NCBI GenBank assembly: GCA_009801015.1
Contig: VHZZ01018368.1
Location: 1 to 22,820 of the forward strand
Origin: Silene noctiflora
Taxonomy: Eukaryota; Streptophyta; Magnoliopsida; Caryophyllales; Caryophyllaceae
Reading direction: 5' to 3'
Length of the DNA: 22,820 nucleotides
Of the stretch, positions 8,501 to 17,306 are shown in pieces. The first letter of the stretch is position 1. Every line of letters begins with the position of its first letter. Below the pieces are notes generated by a model that had not been told where the DNA came from, ran no database searches, and saw only the letters and a program-made list of their open reading frames with translations. The position numbers and the translations under genes were made by a program.

Positions 8501-10474
8501 ACCTATCAAAGGAAACCCAAAAGTAAACCACCTGAATCAAGCACTTCAAATGTTTAAACTTTACAGCATGCAAATTAAAGTACCTTTGGAGGTGCCATAG
8601 GGTATTCTTCTGGTAAAAACAACTCCAACTTGAAAACACCCCCTATATGTCAAACTTGTAAATTTAGACCAGAGCACTAAAAAAACAGCAATCGCATAAG
8701 ACAACATGGACAAATGGACAATAGATATAGCGGTAGCACCAACTGATCAACCCGAACATTACAGCAAGCATTAAAAATATATAACCCATTAATTTAGTTT
8801 AGCTATGGCTCCATTATGAAAGCAGTCTAATACTGTAGTATCTTACCCCAGCGCATGAATGGTGAAAAACAGCAAAATAAAAAGAAGTGGGTTTTCAATT
8901 TGTACTTTGTAGCATATAACTTTTAGCTTTTTCACAGATCATCATGAGAGATGAGAATATAACACATTAGTGAAAAAGAGATGAAGGAATATATAAGATG
9001 CATTCTTTCACAGCAATTGGCTGAAGATAGAATTTAGCAATAGGTTTTTATTTGCCGGCATCTCGTGAACATTTGCTTCAATATTGAAACATCTTACATA
9101 GTTACACTTACATGTGATGTAGTTTGGCCTAGAGAAAAAACTTCAGGGAAGGCGAGTAACGTATACAGGTTTGTGTCAAAATCAAAAGCTGACTCGAACA
9201 AATTCGAAAATTTCTAAGATAAAAGAACCAAACTTAGAGCCAATGTTGCATGTTAGGGGAACGGAATCGAGCATGGAAAAGGCAACAGGTAGAAAAGGGT
9301 AGCATATGCGACCCATTCTCAAACTTACTCTCAAATTTGCTAAGTTGGATTTAATGATGAGAAAACGAAGGACTGTTGGTGCCCAATCGACAATATTTGT
9401 GTGGCCAACAAAAAATTGGTTATAAATAATTAAAATAAATTGCTAAACACTGTCTTCTAAGAGCACGGTATTTACTAAACACGCCACTTGATTCTTTTCA
9501 TACAACCCCTCCCTTTAAAAAATCTGTCATGTCTTACAAGAGTAAACCAACGAAAAGATAGTAAGCAAAAGCAAAGGGCCTCCGGTGACAACATTTATCC
9601 CTTCAAAGAATCAAGAATGGATTTCATTACGCTACTATCTCTTTCATCATATGCATTAACCTTTAGTTATCCTTGCACTTACAGTACGCATCAGAGATGG
9701 CAATTGAGATACATTCATGCAATGTGTTTAAATGTCCGAAAAATAATACAGCACACGCGTACGGCCATAAGTTGATGTTAAATCACAACTAATATCCTTC
9801 AAACCATGACACACAACCACCAACAACCATATCTTTGGCACGCAAAAAACATACTCCTTCCGTCCCCCATTCATTTGTTTACTTTTTATATTCCTTGTAA
9901 GGGGTATTTTAATCAAAAGTGAACAAATAACTGGGACCGAGGGAACAAACTCATGGTAGCACAATCGAGAACATGAATAGAAAAAAACACATTAACAATT
10001 AGATAAAAAGATTCACCTTCATACGGAGATTGAGAAGGACCGAGAATCATAACATTAAAATAGCGCATATTTTCTTCTGATGGTGATGCACTAATCCCAG
10101 GAGCTACATCAAAAAATTACCCGACAAAATATACAATTAGACAATACCCACAAAATTACATGATTAAAGAACATCAAAAACCAACAAAATTAACAAAATC
10201 TTAGGAGTAATTACTGTCACTGAACTGGGTACTAGTTAAAGTTAATGTCTTTATAAAAGAAACAGAAAAAAAATATAACCTGGTTCACTAAGAAGACGTT
10301 GGGTCTCCTGTTAAATCAAAGAGTAACATAACATTATACAACAATCAATCAAAACCCAACAAAAGAAGAGGGATCGAATAGATAGAAAAAGGTTAATTTT
10401 AATTAAAGTGAAGAAGAAGAAGAAGGAGAAGAATTAACCTTGATGATCCTTCGAGGGAGGTTGCTGTTAGCCAT
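5495..10474 (-). CDS. UBC13: Ubiquitin-conjugating enzyme E2, UBC13 type (plant UBC35/UBC36), 153 aa, eight exons
   Basis: Exons in gene order: 10439-10474, 10280-10307, 10017-10103, 8584-8642, 6698-6739, 6525-6598, 6118-6215 and 5495-5532. All joints are GT-AG and the total is exactly 153 codons plus TGA, the usual plant length. The protein starts [20 protein letters not shown] and carries the E2 fold with HPN (79-81) and catalytic Cys89 in LGRICLDIL. Met66 lies at the position of the RING-contacting Met64 of human UBC13. Family knowledge: with a Uev/Mms2 partner, UBC13 builds Lys63-linked ubiquitin chains in DNA-damage tolerance, immunity and iron-root responses. Oddities: YPMAPPK has Pro68 where Ala is usual, and the tail reads TRSYATGA rather than TRLYASGA as I recall it. 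Introns are 99-1844 bp; intron 3 holds a Stowaway-like MITE and intron 7 a heptamer array. Identity is near certain; the last 38-nt exon is the least secure part. Confidence 0.93.
5761..5806. repeat. Heptamer tandem array (CTGTAGG), six copies plus a partial
   Basis: Six perfect CTGTAGG units run 5761-5802, followed by CTGT. The array lies in intron 7 of the UBC13-type gene; on the transcript it reads CCTACAG repeated, giving several CAG trinucleotides. The unit length equals the plant telomere repeat but the sequence (TTTAGGG) differs, so I do not call it telomeric. Confidence 0.95.
6740..8583 (-). other. UBC13: Intron 4 of the UBC13-type gene, 1844 bp, no gene inside
   Basis: The longest intron separates the exons for residues 1-70 and 71-84. 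It is AT-rich. Short open frames at 7027-7236 (+), 7337-7531 (-) and 7898-8095 (-) show no domain or family likeness. I saw no terminal inverted repeats or tandem arrays that would mark an insertion. Confidence 0.6.
9850..9945. mobile_element. Short Stowaway-like MITE, about 95 bp, in UBC13 intron 3
   Basis: The left end CTCCTTCCGTCCC, followed by a T-rich arm with 'atttgtttactttt', pairs imperfectly with the inverted right end, 'aaaagtgaacaaat' then 'gggaccgaggga'. The arms cover nearly the whole element, so it would fold into one long hairpin. The CTCCNTCCGTCCC terminus is characteristic of Stowaway (Tc1/mariner) MITEs, which insert at TA; the left TA is present, the right one is degraded. 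Confidence 0.7.
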
Positions 10475-10635
10475 TAATGTGATTGAGAAAGTTAAACAAA
10501 TGTGAGATCAGGATTTAGGAGGCAAAGAGAAGATGGAGAATGGGAGAGGAGTAAATAAGCAATCAAGGGATTGGGAAAGGTTTATGGTAGTAGAGATGAT
10601 GTTGTAAGAATGTGCACTATGCTCAAGTACATACA
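10475..10635 (-). promoter_or_regulatory. UBC13: 5' flank of the UBC13-type gene
   Basis: This stretch lies upstream of the start codon at 10474 and, read on the minus strand, should contain the 5' leader (about 10475-10560, CT-rich on the transcript) and proximal promoter. I could not place a TATA box or other named element with confidence. The inverted-repeat element at 10636-10855 bounds it. Confidence 0.35.
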
Positions 10636-10855
10636 TACCATCAAAACAAGAGTTGGGTCTCCCATAAGATGAACCATTTTCATCTAATCAATAAGACGGG
10701 ATTTTAGAGCACTGTGGACTTGAGATTATCAATAAGCTCTAATATTTAGCTGGACCATTGTGGACTTGAGGTTAAATTTCACCATAAAATAGTCATAAAA
10801 CCCCGTCTTATTATTTCAGACGAAAACAGACCGTCTAAAACAAGAATTTGTATAA
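10636..10855. mobile_element. Inverted-repeat (MITE-like) element upstream of UBC13
   Basis: AATAAGACGGG (10690-10700) is the perfect inverse of CCCGTCTTATT (10802-10812). Homology of the arms extends imperfectly outward, with 'caaaacaag' at the left and 'aaaacaag' near the right. 'GGTCTCCCATAAGA/AGACGGTCT' words are frequent in plant dispersed repeats. Between the arms, 'actgtggacttgag' and 'attgtggacttgag' form a direct repeat about 45 bp apart. No clean target duplication was found, so exact ends are uncertain. Confidence 0.5.
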
Positions 10856-10977
10856 AAAGAATGGTTTCGTTTTTTTAATGGCTAAAGGCGAAAATAATGA
10901 AAATTAACAATATGCTCAGGTCGGTTACGGTTCATTTCGGAAGAATAATCTTCAAGTCAATTCAGGTCCCTATCAAG

Positions 10978-11715
10978 TAGACATGTCAAGACCCGATCCG
11001 ACCCGGTTTTTCAGGATAAAAGACCTGTAAATCTTGACCCACGTCTCGAAATGGTCCATTATGTTAGGGTCGAAACCCGACCCGACCCGTTTGACCCGAT
11101 GAGTCAATGATAGCAAGAATATTATTAAAATATTAATATTTTTTATATTATATTCAAAATAATAAATATAAAAAAATTATTTTAATGTTTTTAATTAAAA
11201 ATTTAATTTAAAAAATAATTTTATATAAATTTTATATCACTAAATAATAAAATAATTATTAAAATAATTGTATTTCTATAAAAGTATTAACACAAGTACG
11301 ATAAATAATGAATATAATCATATGATTAATATTAAATATGATTTAATTTTAAAAAGTATATTTTTTCGGATGAAAAATGATAAAATTAAAGACGTCATAA
11401 ATTTTTTTTTCTGACCCATATTGTAACTCTAACCCGAACGGTTTGTCAGGTCTACTACCAAGTCAGGTTATAAATGACTTAAAAAATTAAGATGAATATC
11501 AATTTGGTCTTATATGGAACCATTATTATGTAAATTTTGTTCGGGCCAAAACTGGATTGAGCTAATATCAGGTCAATTCAGGTCGTGTTGTGACAAATAA
11601 GGTAGCGTGCAGATCGATTTGACCTCGGGTCGGGTCGATTTCAGGTTTCTATGGGATCAAATTTCGGGCGTTCGGGTCAAGTTCCTCGGATTAGCTCAAC
11701 TTTTTGACAGCTCTA
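10978..11715. mobile_element. Degenerate GACCCG-rich element with short inverted ends, possibly hAT-type MITE
   Basis: TAGACATGTCAA at the left matches the inverse of TTGACAGCTCTA at the right at 10 of 12 positions. The subterminal regions are filled with GACCCG on the left (10991-11100) and its complement CGGGTC on the right (11620-11690), while the middle (about 11110-11400) is extremely AT-rich. Subterminal clusters of a short motif flanking an AT-rich core are typical of hAT-related non-autonomous elements. No 8-bp target duplication is visible, so the class is a guess. No coding. Confidence 0.4.
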
Positions 11716-12549
11716 CATGTGATTGGGACTGTGAGAGTGGACTATTTAGAACTAATGAGTCCATATAAGACCGGAACCAAGATCAAAGTAGAGTCAGTAA
11801 GATCAAATAAGACATGCTTCAATCTTGACAAACCAAATTATGCAGTCCAATCTTTGGTTTTTGGCCCAGACCCCTGAGTGACCGACCACCCGACCCCAGT
11901 TCCCGACTTGTAGAAGTAACATCAATTATGTTCATTCACTATTTTATTTAGAATGTTGGTTGGTTGTCAAACACTATTTTATCCATCATTTCTGTCCTAA
12001 TTCTCCTATTCAACTTCCTGGAATTCCCGTGGTATAGAAGAAAAAAATCAATTATATCAATTCTTTACCCTTTATTTACGACATTAAACCTCATATACTT
12101 GGTTTGGTCTTATTGTGATGCTGCGCGGCTCAAGTTAAATGAGTAGCTCGTAATGAATCAAAGTTAAGTGATGCAAAATTCAAATTTTGGTTATTGGTAA
12201 AAGTTGTGGCGAAAATGAAATGAACAGAACATTAATCTGTTTCAGATTCCGTGCCAAAAAATGTTCACAGAAGGTATAAAAAAAAAAAAAAAAAAGAGAG
12301 AACAATTCTCAATCAAAGAAAATACACCAGATGGGTTGGAAACTGACTCATAGCCTCAACATTGAGTCACTCTTCAAACTTTTATCTTCAAGGGCAGCCA
12401 GTAACGAAGCATATGGCACACAAACCGAACCAAGTTATGCCGATTCATAGCCCTGTTATCTAAAGCAAAACAACATAACATCCCATTCATCTTTTCTTAT
12501 CATTAGCTATATAACACCACCACGGCCTCGTAGATCAAGTTTTGCTGAT
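11716..12549. other. Intergenic sequence plus 3' flank of the 14-3-3 gene
   Basis: No supportable gene. The right half should contain the 3' untranslated region of the minus-strand 14-3-3 gene, whose stop is at 12550-12552. A poly-A run on the + strand lies at about 12279-12295. An open frame at 11964-12146 is hydrophobic and AT-driven without family likeness and is not called. Confidence 0.4.
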
Positions 12550-15500
12550 TCACTGCAGAAGTTCAAGACTATCAGACTGTGTATTTATAAATATATCAAT
12601 AGTCGAGCAAAATTATGGTCAAGGAGAGCCAAACCAACCTCGGCATCATCACCACCATGGCCTTTTCCAGCACCATCAACCTTCTGGATTTCATCTGAAA
12701 GGATCAGTAAGTAAGAACCAGAGTCAATCCTTAAAGCATGGAAAAGTAAAATAAAAAAAAAAAAAAAAAAAAAAATAAAAAAAAAAAAAAAGACCTATGA
12801 ACTGGAAATTTATGTACTGCTGTTAATTCAAGTTTGTTCAATAACCTTCAGTTACAACCCAGTTAAACTGTAAAACATCCTCACAGAAATGTATTTCATC
12901 GATAATGATAAACTGGAGATAAAAGTGTACAAATTACTCTCTTGTCTGATCCTATGTTACTCCAACTCGGTTGCAAGTGTTGGACACAAAATGGCACAGA
13001 CATAAATAATTTGCGAAAAAGTTTCATATTCTGGAATCTTCAGGACATAATAAGTTAGTAACACTAGTCACCAACATTCATGAAGGGACTAAAGTACTAA
13101 ACAATTGAAATTCAGTTTCATATAGCAATATTTTTTCTATGATTTACTCCACAAGGAAATACGAATCACGATAACGACTCAAAAAAATAAATACGAATCA
13201 CGATCAAGACTCAGTCAGGTAGAAAGAAAGTTTACCATTCTCGTCTGTAATGTCCGAGGTCCATAATGTGAGGTTGTCTCTCAGAAGTTGCATGATTAAG
13301 GTACTATCCTTGTATGAATCCTCATTTAGAGAGTCGAGTTCTTGGATAGCTTCATCAAAAGCTGCCTTGGCAAGGTGGCATGCCCTAAGATATTGAAAGA
13401 AAGAAGAATACTGAATTATAAGAAGTACAAGAAAAACAGCTTCTCACTCTTTCACATGAATAAGGAGAGAACAAACCTTTATCTGTTGCACATGAATAAG
13501 GAGAGAACAAACCTTTCAGGGGAATTTTCAATCTCATAATAATATACAGAGAAATTGAGAGCCAATCCCAAACGAATGGGGTGTGTAGGGGGCAATTCAG
13601 TCTCAGCGGTAGAGGTAGCACTCTGCAGAAATAAGGACAAACATAAGAAGTTGAAAGAGGTAGACGAATTCGATTACAACATATAAGTGTGATTATCAAT
13701 ATCTGGCCTTATACAGGCATGCTAACTACCAGATATCTGGTTCTTACATTGACAAATGCACAGTAAACTCGTAATGGCTTCCACAAACTCGTATTATAAT
13801 GTTCAATGTCAAAATAATAAACTCAGAAACAAGAGGATTAACCCTGCCAAACTAATTTCGCATCTGCAAGTAAATTCTGGACTTCACGTGATTAAGCACC
13901 CATGAAAATCTGCTACATGCTAAACATTACCCAATCTAAACTGCACACCCTGGTTGCATTTACTGTCTTTCTACTTGCACATGATCAGGCATGAGCACAA
14001 AGCGCCGTGCATGATTAACCGCAAAACAAATAATTGCACAAAAAAGAAGTTTGAGTCCCTGACCATAATCTACACGGAATATAAAGCTTACAGACTTACA
14101 GCACATGACAAACCACAAGAAATGTCTAAACCAGACTGAAAGGTAATATCGTCAGCATGGACAAAGGATGGAGAAATTTCATAAACATTTGCTTAAATTC
14201 AGTGGGGAATACTTGTATGCAGATGTATGACTAATAGACAACAAATGTGAAGGAAGATAATTTGCCTAAAGACATTTACATGATGATAAAAAAGCATAAG
14301 TAGATTAAAAGTGACAGTAGCAGCTCACAGCTCATTGCTCATTGCAATCTCGACTAGAAACTATTAACATATACATCACTCCTATTATTAATCCATCCTT
14401 AATTGGAAAAACAGTAATTTCAGGTTTCAGCAGAGGTTTATGAGGATCATTTCAGTTTTCAGGAATTTCACCCAGGTGATCATCGAACCATTAACTGGAA
14501 ATGATCAATTATCCGACCAAATAACACAATGTAAAAGAACAGCAAAAGAAGGAAACATGTAACAAATTACTAAAGACATACATCATAAGCTTTCTTGGAC
14601 TGATTCGCAGCCTCTGTCTTCTCATTACCAGACTTAAACTCAGCCAGGTACCTATAATAATCCCCTTTCCTGCAACATGTAAAATGGCACGCCAATCACA
14701 ACCATGTAAGCCTAAAATGATAAGGCAACACCGGGTGATACCAAATATCAATATCACTCTTTATGTAGATCTAACAATAACAATTATGTGAGATAACTTA
14801 AAAAGCATGTGACGCGTTGATACTAAAATTCAATAACATCCAACATCGCTCTCTTGTTTTTTCTACAAAATGGAAATTTAGACTATAAAAACCTTACATC
14901 TTGTAGTAAAAGACAGTGGATTCGTCTTCAGTGGCAGAAGGAATGAGATGCTCATTGATGACAGTCATGATATCCTTACAAATGTTGGTAAGCTCAGTCT
15001 CGACCTTCTGTCTATACTCCTTAATTCGCTTCACATTCTGCGCATTCCCTTTTCCCTCTTCCTTCTGCTCAATCGAAGATAGAATCCTCCATGATGCTCT
15101 TCTCGCACCTACTACATTCTTATACCCAACTGACAGCAAGTTACGCTCCTCCACTGTTAACTCCACATCAAGCTTTGCTAGGTTTGTCATCGCTTGCACC
15201 ATTTCTGAACAATAATTCAGCCATCAATACCACATTGGCCCACCCTCATAACTTACACAATCACATAATTTTACAACCTCTTGAAATATCACCAACTCCG
15301 CAACGGAAAATATTATATTTACGCGGAACAGTAATAACCGAGTTATAACTCAATGTTGTTTACGTAGTAATAAAACTATGTTCCAATCAACTCGGTTCAA
15401 TACTAAATTTAGTTGATTCATGCATAGAAATTTTCATATAACGAGGAAATTCGGCAGAACACTATTTTGTTTATTTCAAAATTCATAACCGATCTAATGC

Positions 15501-16096
15501 TTTGAACAACAAAATGATGCTGAAAACGAACGAGCCACTCGAATCGCTGATTATTTGAACCGAAACAACGACAAAATTGATGATTCTAAATCATTTTCTA
15601 ATGTTAGGATGAAGTTTTCTAAACTCGTTCAAACCTAGAATTTTCTAATCAGCAAACAAAATCCTATTCTCTCAATCAGTGAGCTACAATGAATTAGCAC
15701 AAAAACGATAAATTCAAAGCAAATTAGAAACAACAAAACATGCAAAAGTACTAAAATCAAGAAAAATCGAACGAAGAATCCAGACAAAAATCATGCTGCT
15801 CTAAAATCAGGAATTTTCAACAACCAAGAAATCAAAATTAGCACCAAAGCAGCAAAAAAATAGCAAAGAATCGATAAATTCAAAGCAAATAAAAACAACA
15901 AAACATGAAAAAAGTAGTTAATCAAGCACAATCGAATCATAAATCAAACTAAAATTCAGGAAATCATTTCTATCTAATAAGTCAAATGCATTAAACATAA
16001 AAAAGCGAAGCCAAGAAAGAAACCGTCATAACGTTCAGCTTGTTCAGCAAGTTTAGCGGTGTAAACGAAGTGTTCACGTTCTTTAGTGGAAGCCAT
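12550..16096 (-). CDS. 14-3-3 protein, 261 aa, seven coding exons
   Basis: Exons in gene order: 16024-16096, 14898-15204, 14582-14669, 13513-13622, 13236-13384, 12639-12694 and 12550-12552 (the stop codon only). All joints are GT-AG and phases agree, giving 261 residues. 14-3-3 dimers bind phosphoserine/threonine motifs of client proteins in cytosol and nucleus. Signature 1 [11 protein letters not shown] is at 45-55; signature 2, YKDSTLI through NLTLWTS, is at 217-236. Phosphopeptide-pocket residues Lys53, Arg60, Arg133 and Tyr134 are present. The N-terminus [20 protein letters not shown] and the acidic Gly-rich tail GHGGDDAE suit a plant iota/TFT7-like isoform, which is an inference. If the last 86-bp intron is retained, translation reads 17 further residues to TAA at 12585-12587. 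Intron 4 carries a duplicated 5' splice site. Retroelement sequence begins about 350 bp upstream. Confidence 0.93.
12553..12638 (-). other. Predicted 86-bp final intron of the 14-3-3 gene
   Basis: On the minus strand GCCGAG|GTTGGT is a possible donor and ..CTTCTGCAG|TGA a strong pyrimidine-rich acceptor. Joining them gives ..GGDDAE then an immediate TGA, the kind of acidic end seen in plant 14-3-3 proteins. Retention instead adds a hydrophobic 17-residue tail ending LLIYL, which fits the family poorly. Confidence 0.65.
12745..12791. repeat. Poly-A tract in 14-3-3 intron 5
   Basis: The stretch is almost pure A on the + strand, interrupted by single T and G bases, so poly-T in the transcript. 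It lies 50 bp upstream of the acceptor of exon 6 and may lengthen its pyrimidine tract. Confidence 0.9.
13453..13516 (-). repeat. Tandem duplication carrying a second copy of the exon 4 splice donor
   Basis: A 28-base block beginning CACATGAATAAGG and ending AACAAACCTTT occurs at 13453-13480 and 13489-13516, a 36-bp period. On the minus strand each copy contains AAAG|GTTTGTTCTC. The right copy overlaps the last 4 bases of 14-3-3 exon 4 and its donor at 13512-13511; the left copy repeats that donor at 13476-13475. Confidence 0.95.
15706..15962. repeat. Imperfect direct duplication in 14-3-3 intron 1
   Basis: A block starting CGATAAATTCAAAGCAAAT, followed by 'aacaacaaaacatg' and then 'ctaaaat.caggaa', begins at 15706 and again at 15872. 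Small indels separate the copies. The intron (15205-16023) is otherwise A-rich on the + strand, and I see no mobile-element ends. Confidence 0.8.
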
Positions 16097-16450
16097 TGAA
16101 GAAGGTGGGAGTAATTGCAGATCTAAGCAAAGATCAAGTTGAATAGAATTGAATTGGGGAAAAAATGAGGGAGAAAAAGTGATTGAAAAAGTTGTCGCTA
16201 TCGAAAGTGAATAAGAGAACAAAATAAAAGGGTAAGGGTAAGGTGAGATGGTGGGGAGGAAGTCACTCTCTTGGTACTACTGACTGCGACACGGGAATCT
16301 CTCCATTTCTTTACTTTTTCTTAGGGTCTTTGGTGTGCGCAAGTGGGATGGATGAACTAATTGCTAGGGGATTGAGGTGGTCAAATACGAATATGGATCG
16401 AGTTATCAAATAGACTTATTAAACGGGTTGAACATGTGGGTTATAAATAA
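16097..16450 (-). promoter_or_regulatory. 5' leader and proximal promoter region of the 14-3-3 gene
   Basis: Read on the minus strand, the bases just upstream of the start are pyrimidine-rich with CTTCTTCAATGG context. No TATA box was placed with confidence. The region is bounded upstream by the first copies of the palindromic 12-mer at 16453, so the gene has only about 350 bp of non-retroelement upstream sequence. Confidence 0.35.
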
Positions 16451-16452
16451 GT

Positions 16453-16815
16453 ATTCGGTCGAGTACAAATAAGTACTCGACCGAGTAAATAGCCTACGGC
16501 TCAAAATAAAAATCAGTTCCGTCAAAGAGGTACTCGGTCGAGTACAAATAAGTACTTGGCCGAGTACAAGCCACTCGATCGAGTGTATCAACTACTCGGT
16601 CGAGTGCTCAAACTCCAGTATCCGATCAGAATGTCACATAAAATCAAACTCGGTCGAGTACCGCAGGTACTCGGTCGAGTACTGTATCTATTCGGCCGAG
16701 TGACCACGTTCCAGTAGCTACTGCCACAATCACAAACTCCCTCACTCGATCGAATGCCGAGATACTCGGTCGAGTACCCCCTACTTGGTCGAGTACCCTG
16801 CCACACTCGGCCGGA
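16453..16815 (-). repeat. Cluster A of palindromic ACTCGRYCGAGT motifs (13 copies)
   Basis: Thirteen copies or near-copies are spaced irregularly. By central tetranucleotide I count GGTC in seven, GGCC in three, GATC in two and GACC in one. The cluster sits in the leader of the minus-oriented element, at a distance from its primer-binding site comparable to cluster C in the plus element. Open frames here, rich in Thr-Arg-Pro-Ser, are translations of the repeat and not proteins. Confidence 0.9.
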
Positions 16816-17306
16816 TCATGCAAAAACGATCTCCCAACACATTTCCAACATGTATACTGGTAATTAAACATCCTAGTCACATGCTTTTATAACTAAAATG
16901 CCAAAATATAAACAATCAAGCATACAACATGCCACACTATGTCACTCCACATACTTCACACCATTTCCTTCCAACTCACGCCACAAGTTCTCCAATCTCG
17001 AATATACACATGTAAACACACAATCTCTATTCATACACATACAAACACACATACACATAACGATCCCATGACACACCCAATAGTGACCGACTCGAGGTTG
17101 TGAGGGCAATCTTGCGGTTTTGGGACGTCTCTCAAACCTTTTTGGTAGCTCCAAATAACTCCTACCCGAGTTCATTTTATTTAGACGCCCTATGTTCATT
17201 TTGTTCATTGGTTTTAGGTTCCAAAATCCCCGCTCTAATACAACTTTGTAACACCCCCATCTGCCAATATGTCTTACCAAGGCCTACCTTAGCGTATGGA
17301 AATGCT
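16816..17306 (-). mobile_element. Minus-oriented Ty3-type LTR element fragment: leader, decayed PBS and LTR end
   Basis: Read on the minus strand, TGTAACACCCCCA at 17247-17259 is the inverse of the plus LTR end (TGGGGGTGTTACA, 18598-18610). Going leftward, AAAGTTGTATTAGAGC corresponds to AAAGTGGTATCAGAGC of the plus element, so the primer-binding site has decayed at two of 12 positions. 'GATTTTGGAACCT', 'CCAATGAAC' and 'GAACATAGGG' follow, as after the plus PBS. The LTR portion is only 17247-17306 and stops where the plus LTR begins. The sequence is more diverged than the plus copy and looks older. Confidence 0.75.

Noticed and set aside
14916..15348. Two + strand open frames opposite 14-3-3 exon 2
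   Set aside because: Exon 2 on the minus strand is an unmistakable 14-3-3 sequence; the + frames are its complement.
16453..16815. CRISPR-like array, because of repeated palindromic units
   Set aside because: Spacing is irregular, units vary in the centre, and the context is plant retrotransposon DNA.
16406..16880. Minus-strand open frames rich in Thr-Arg-Pro-Ser and Leu-Asp-Arg-Val
   Set aside because: They are translations of the ACTCGGTCGAGT repeats; the same peptides arise wherever the motif occurs (also 19258-19455 and 21739-21939), with no domain and no start context.
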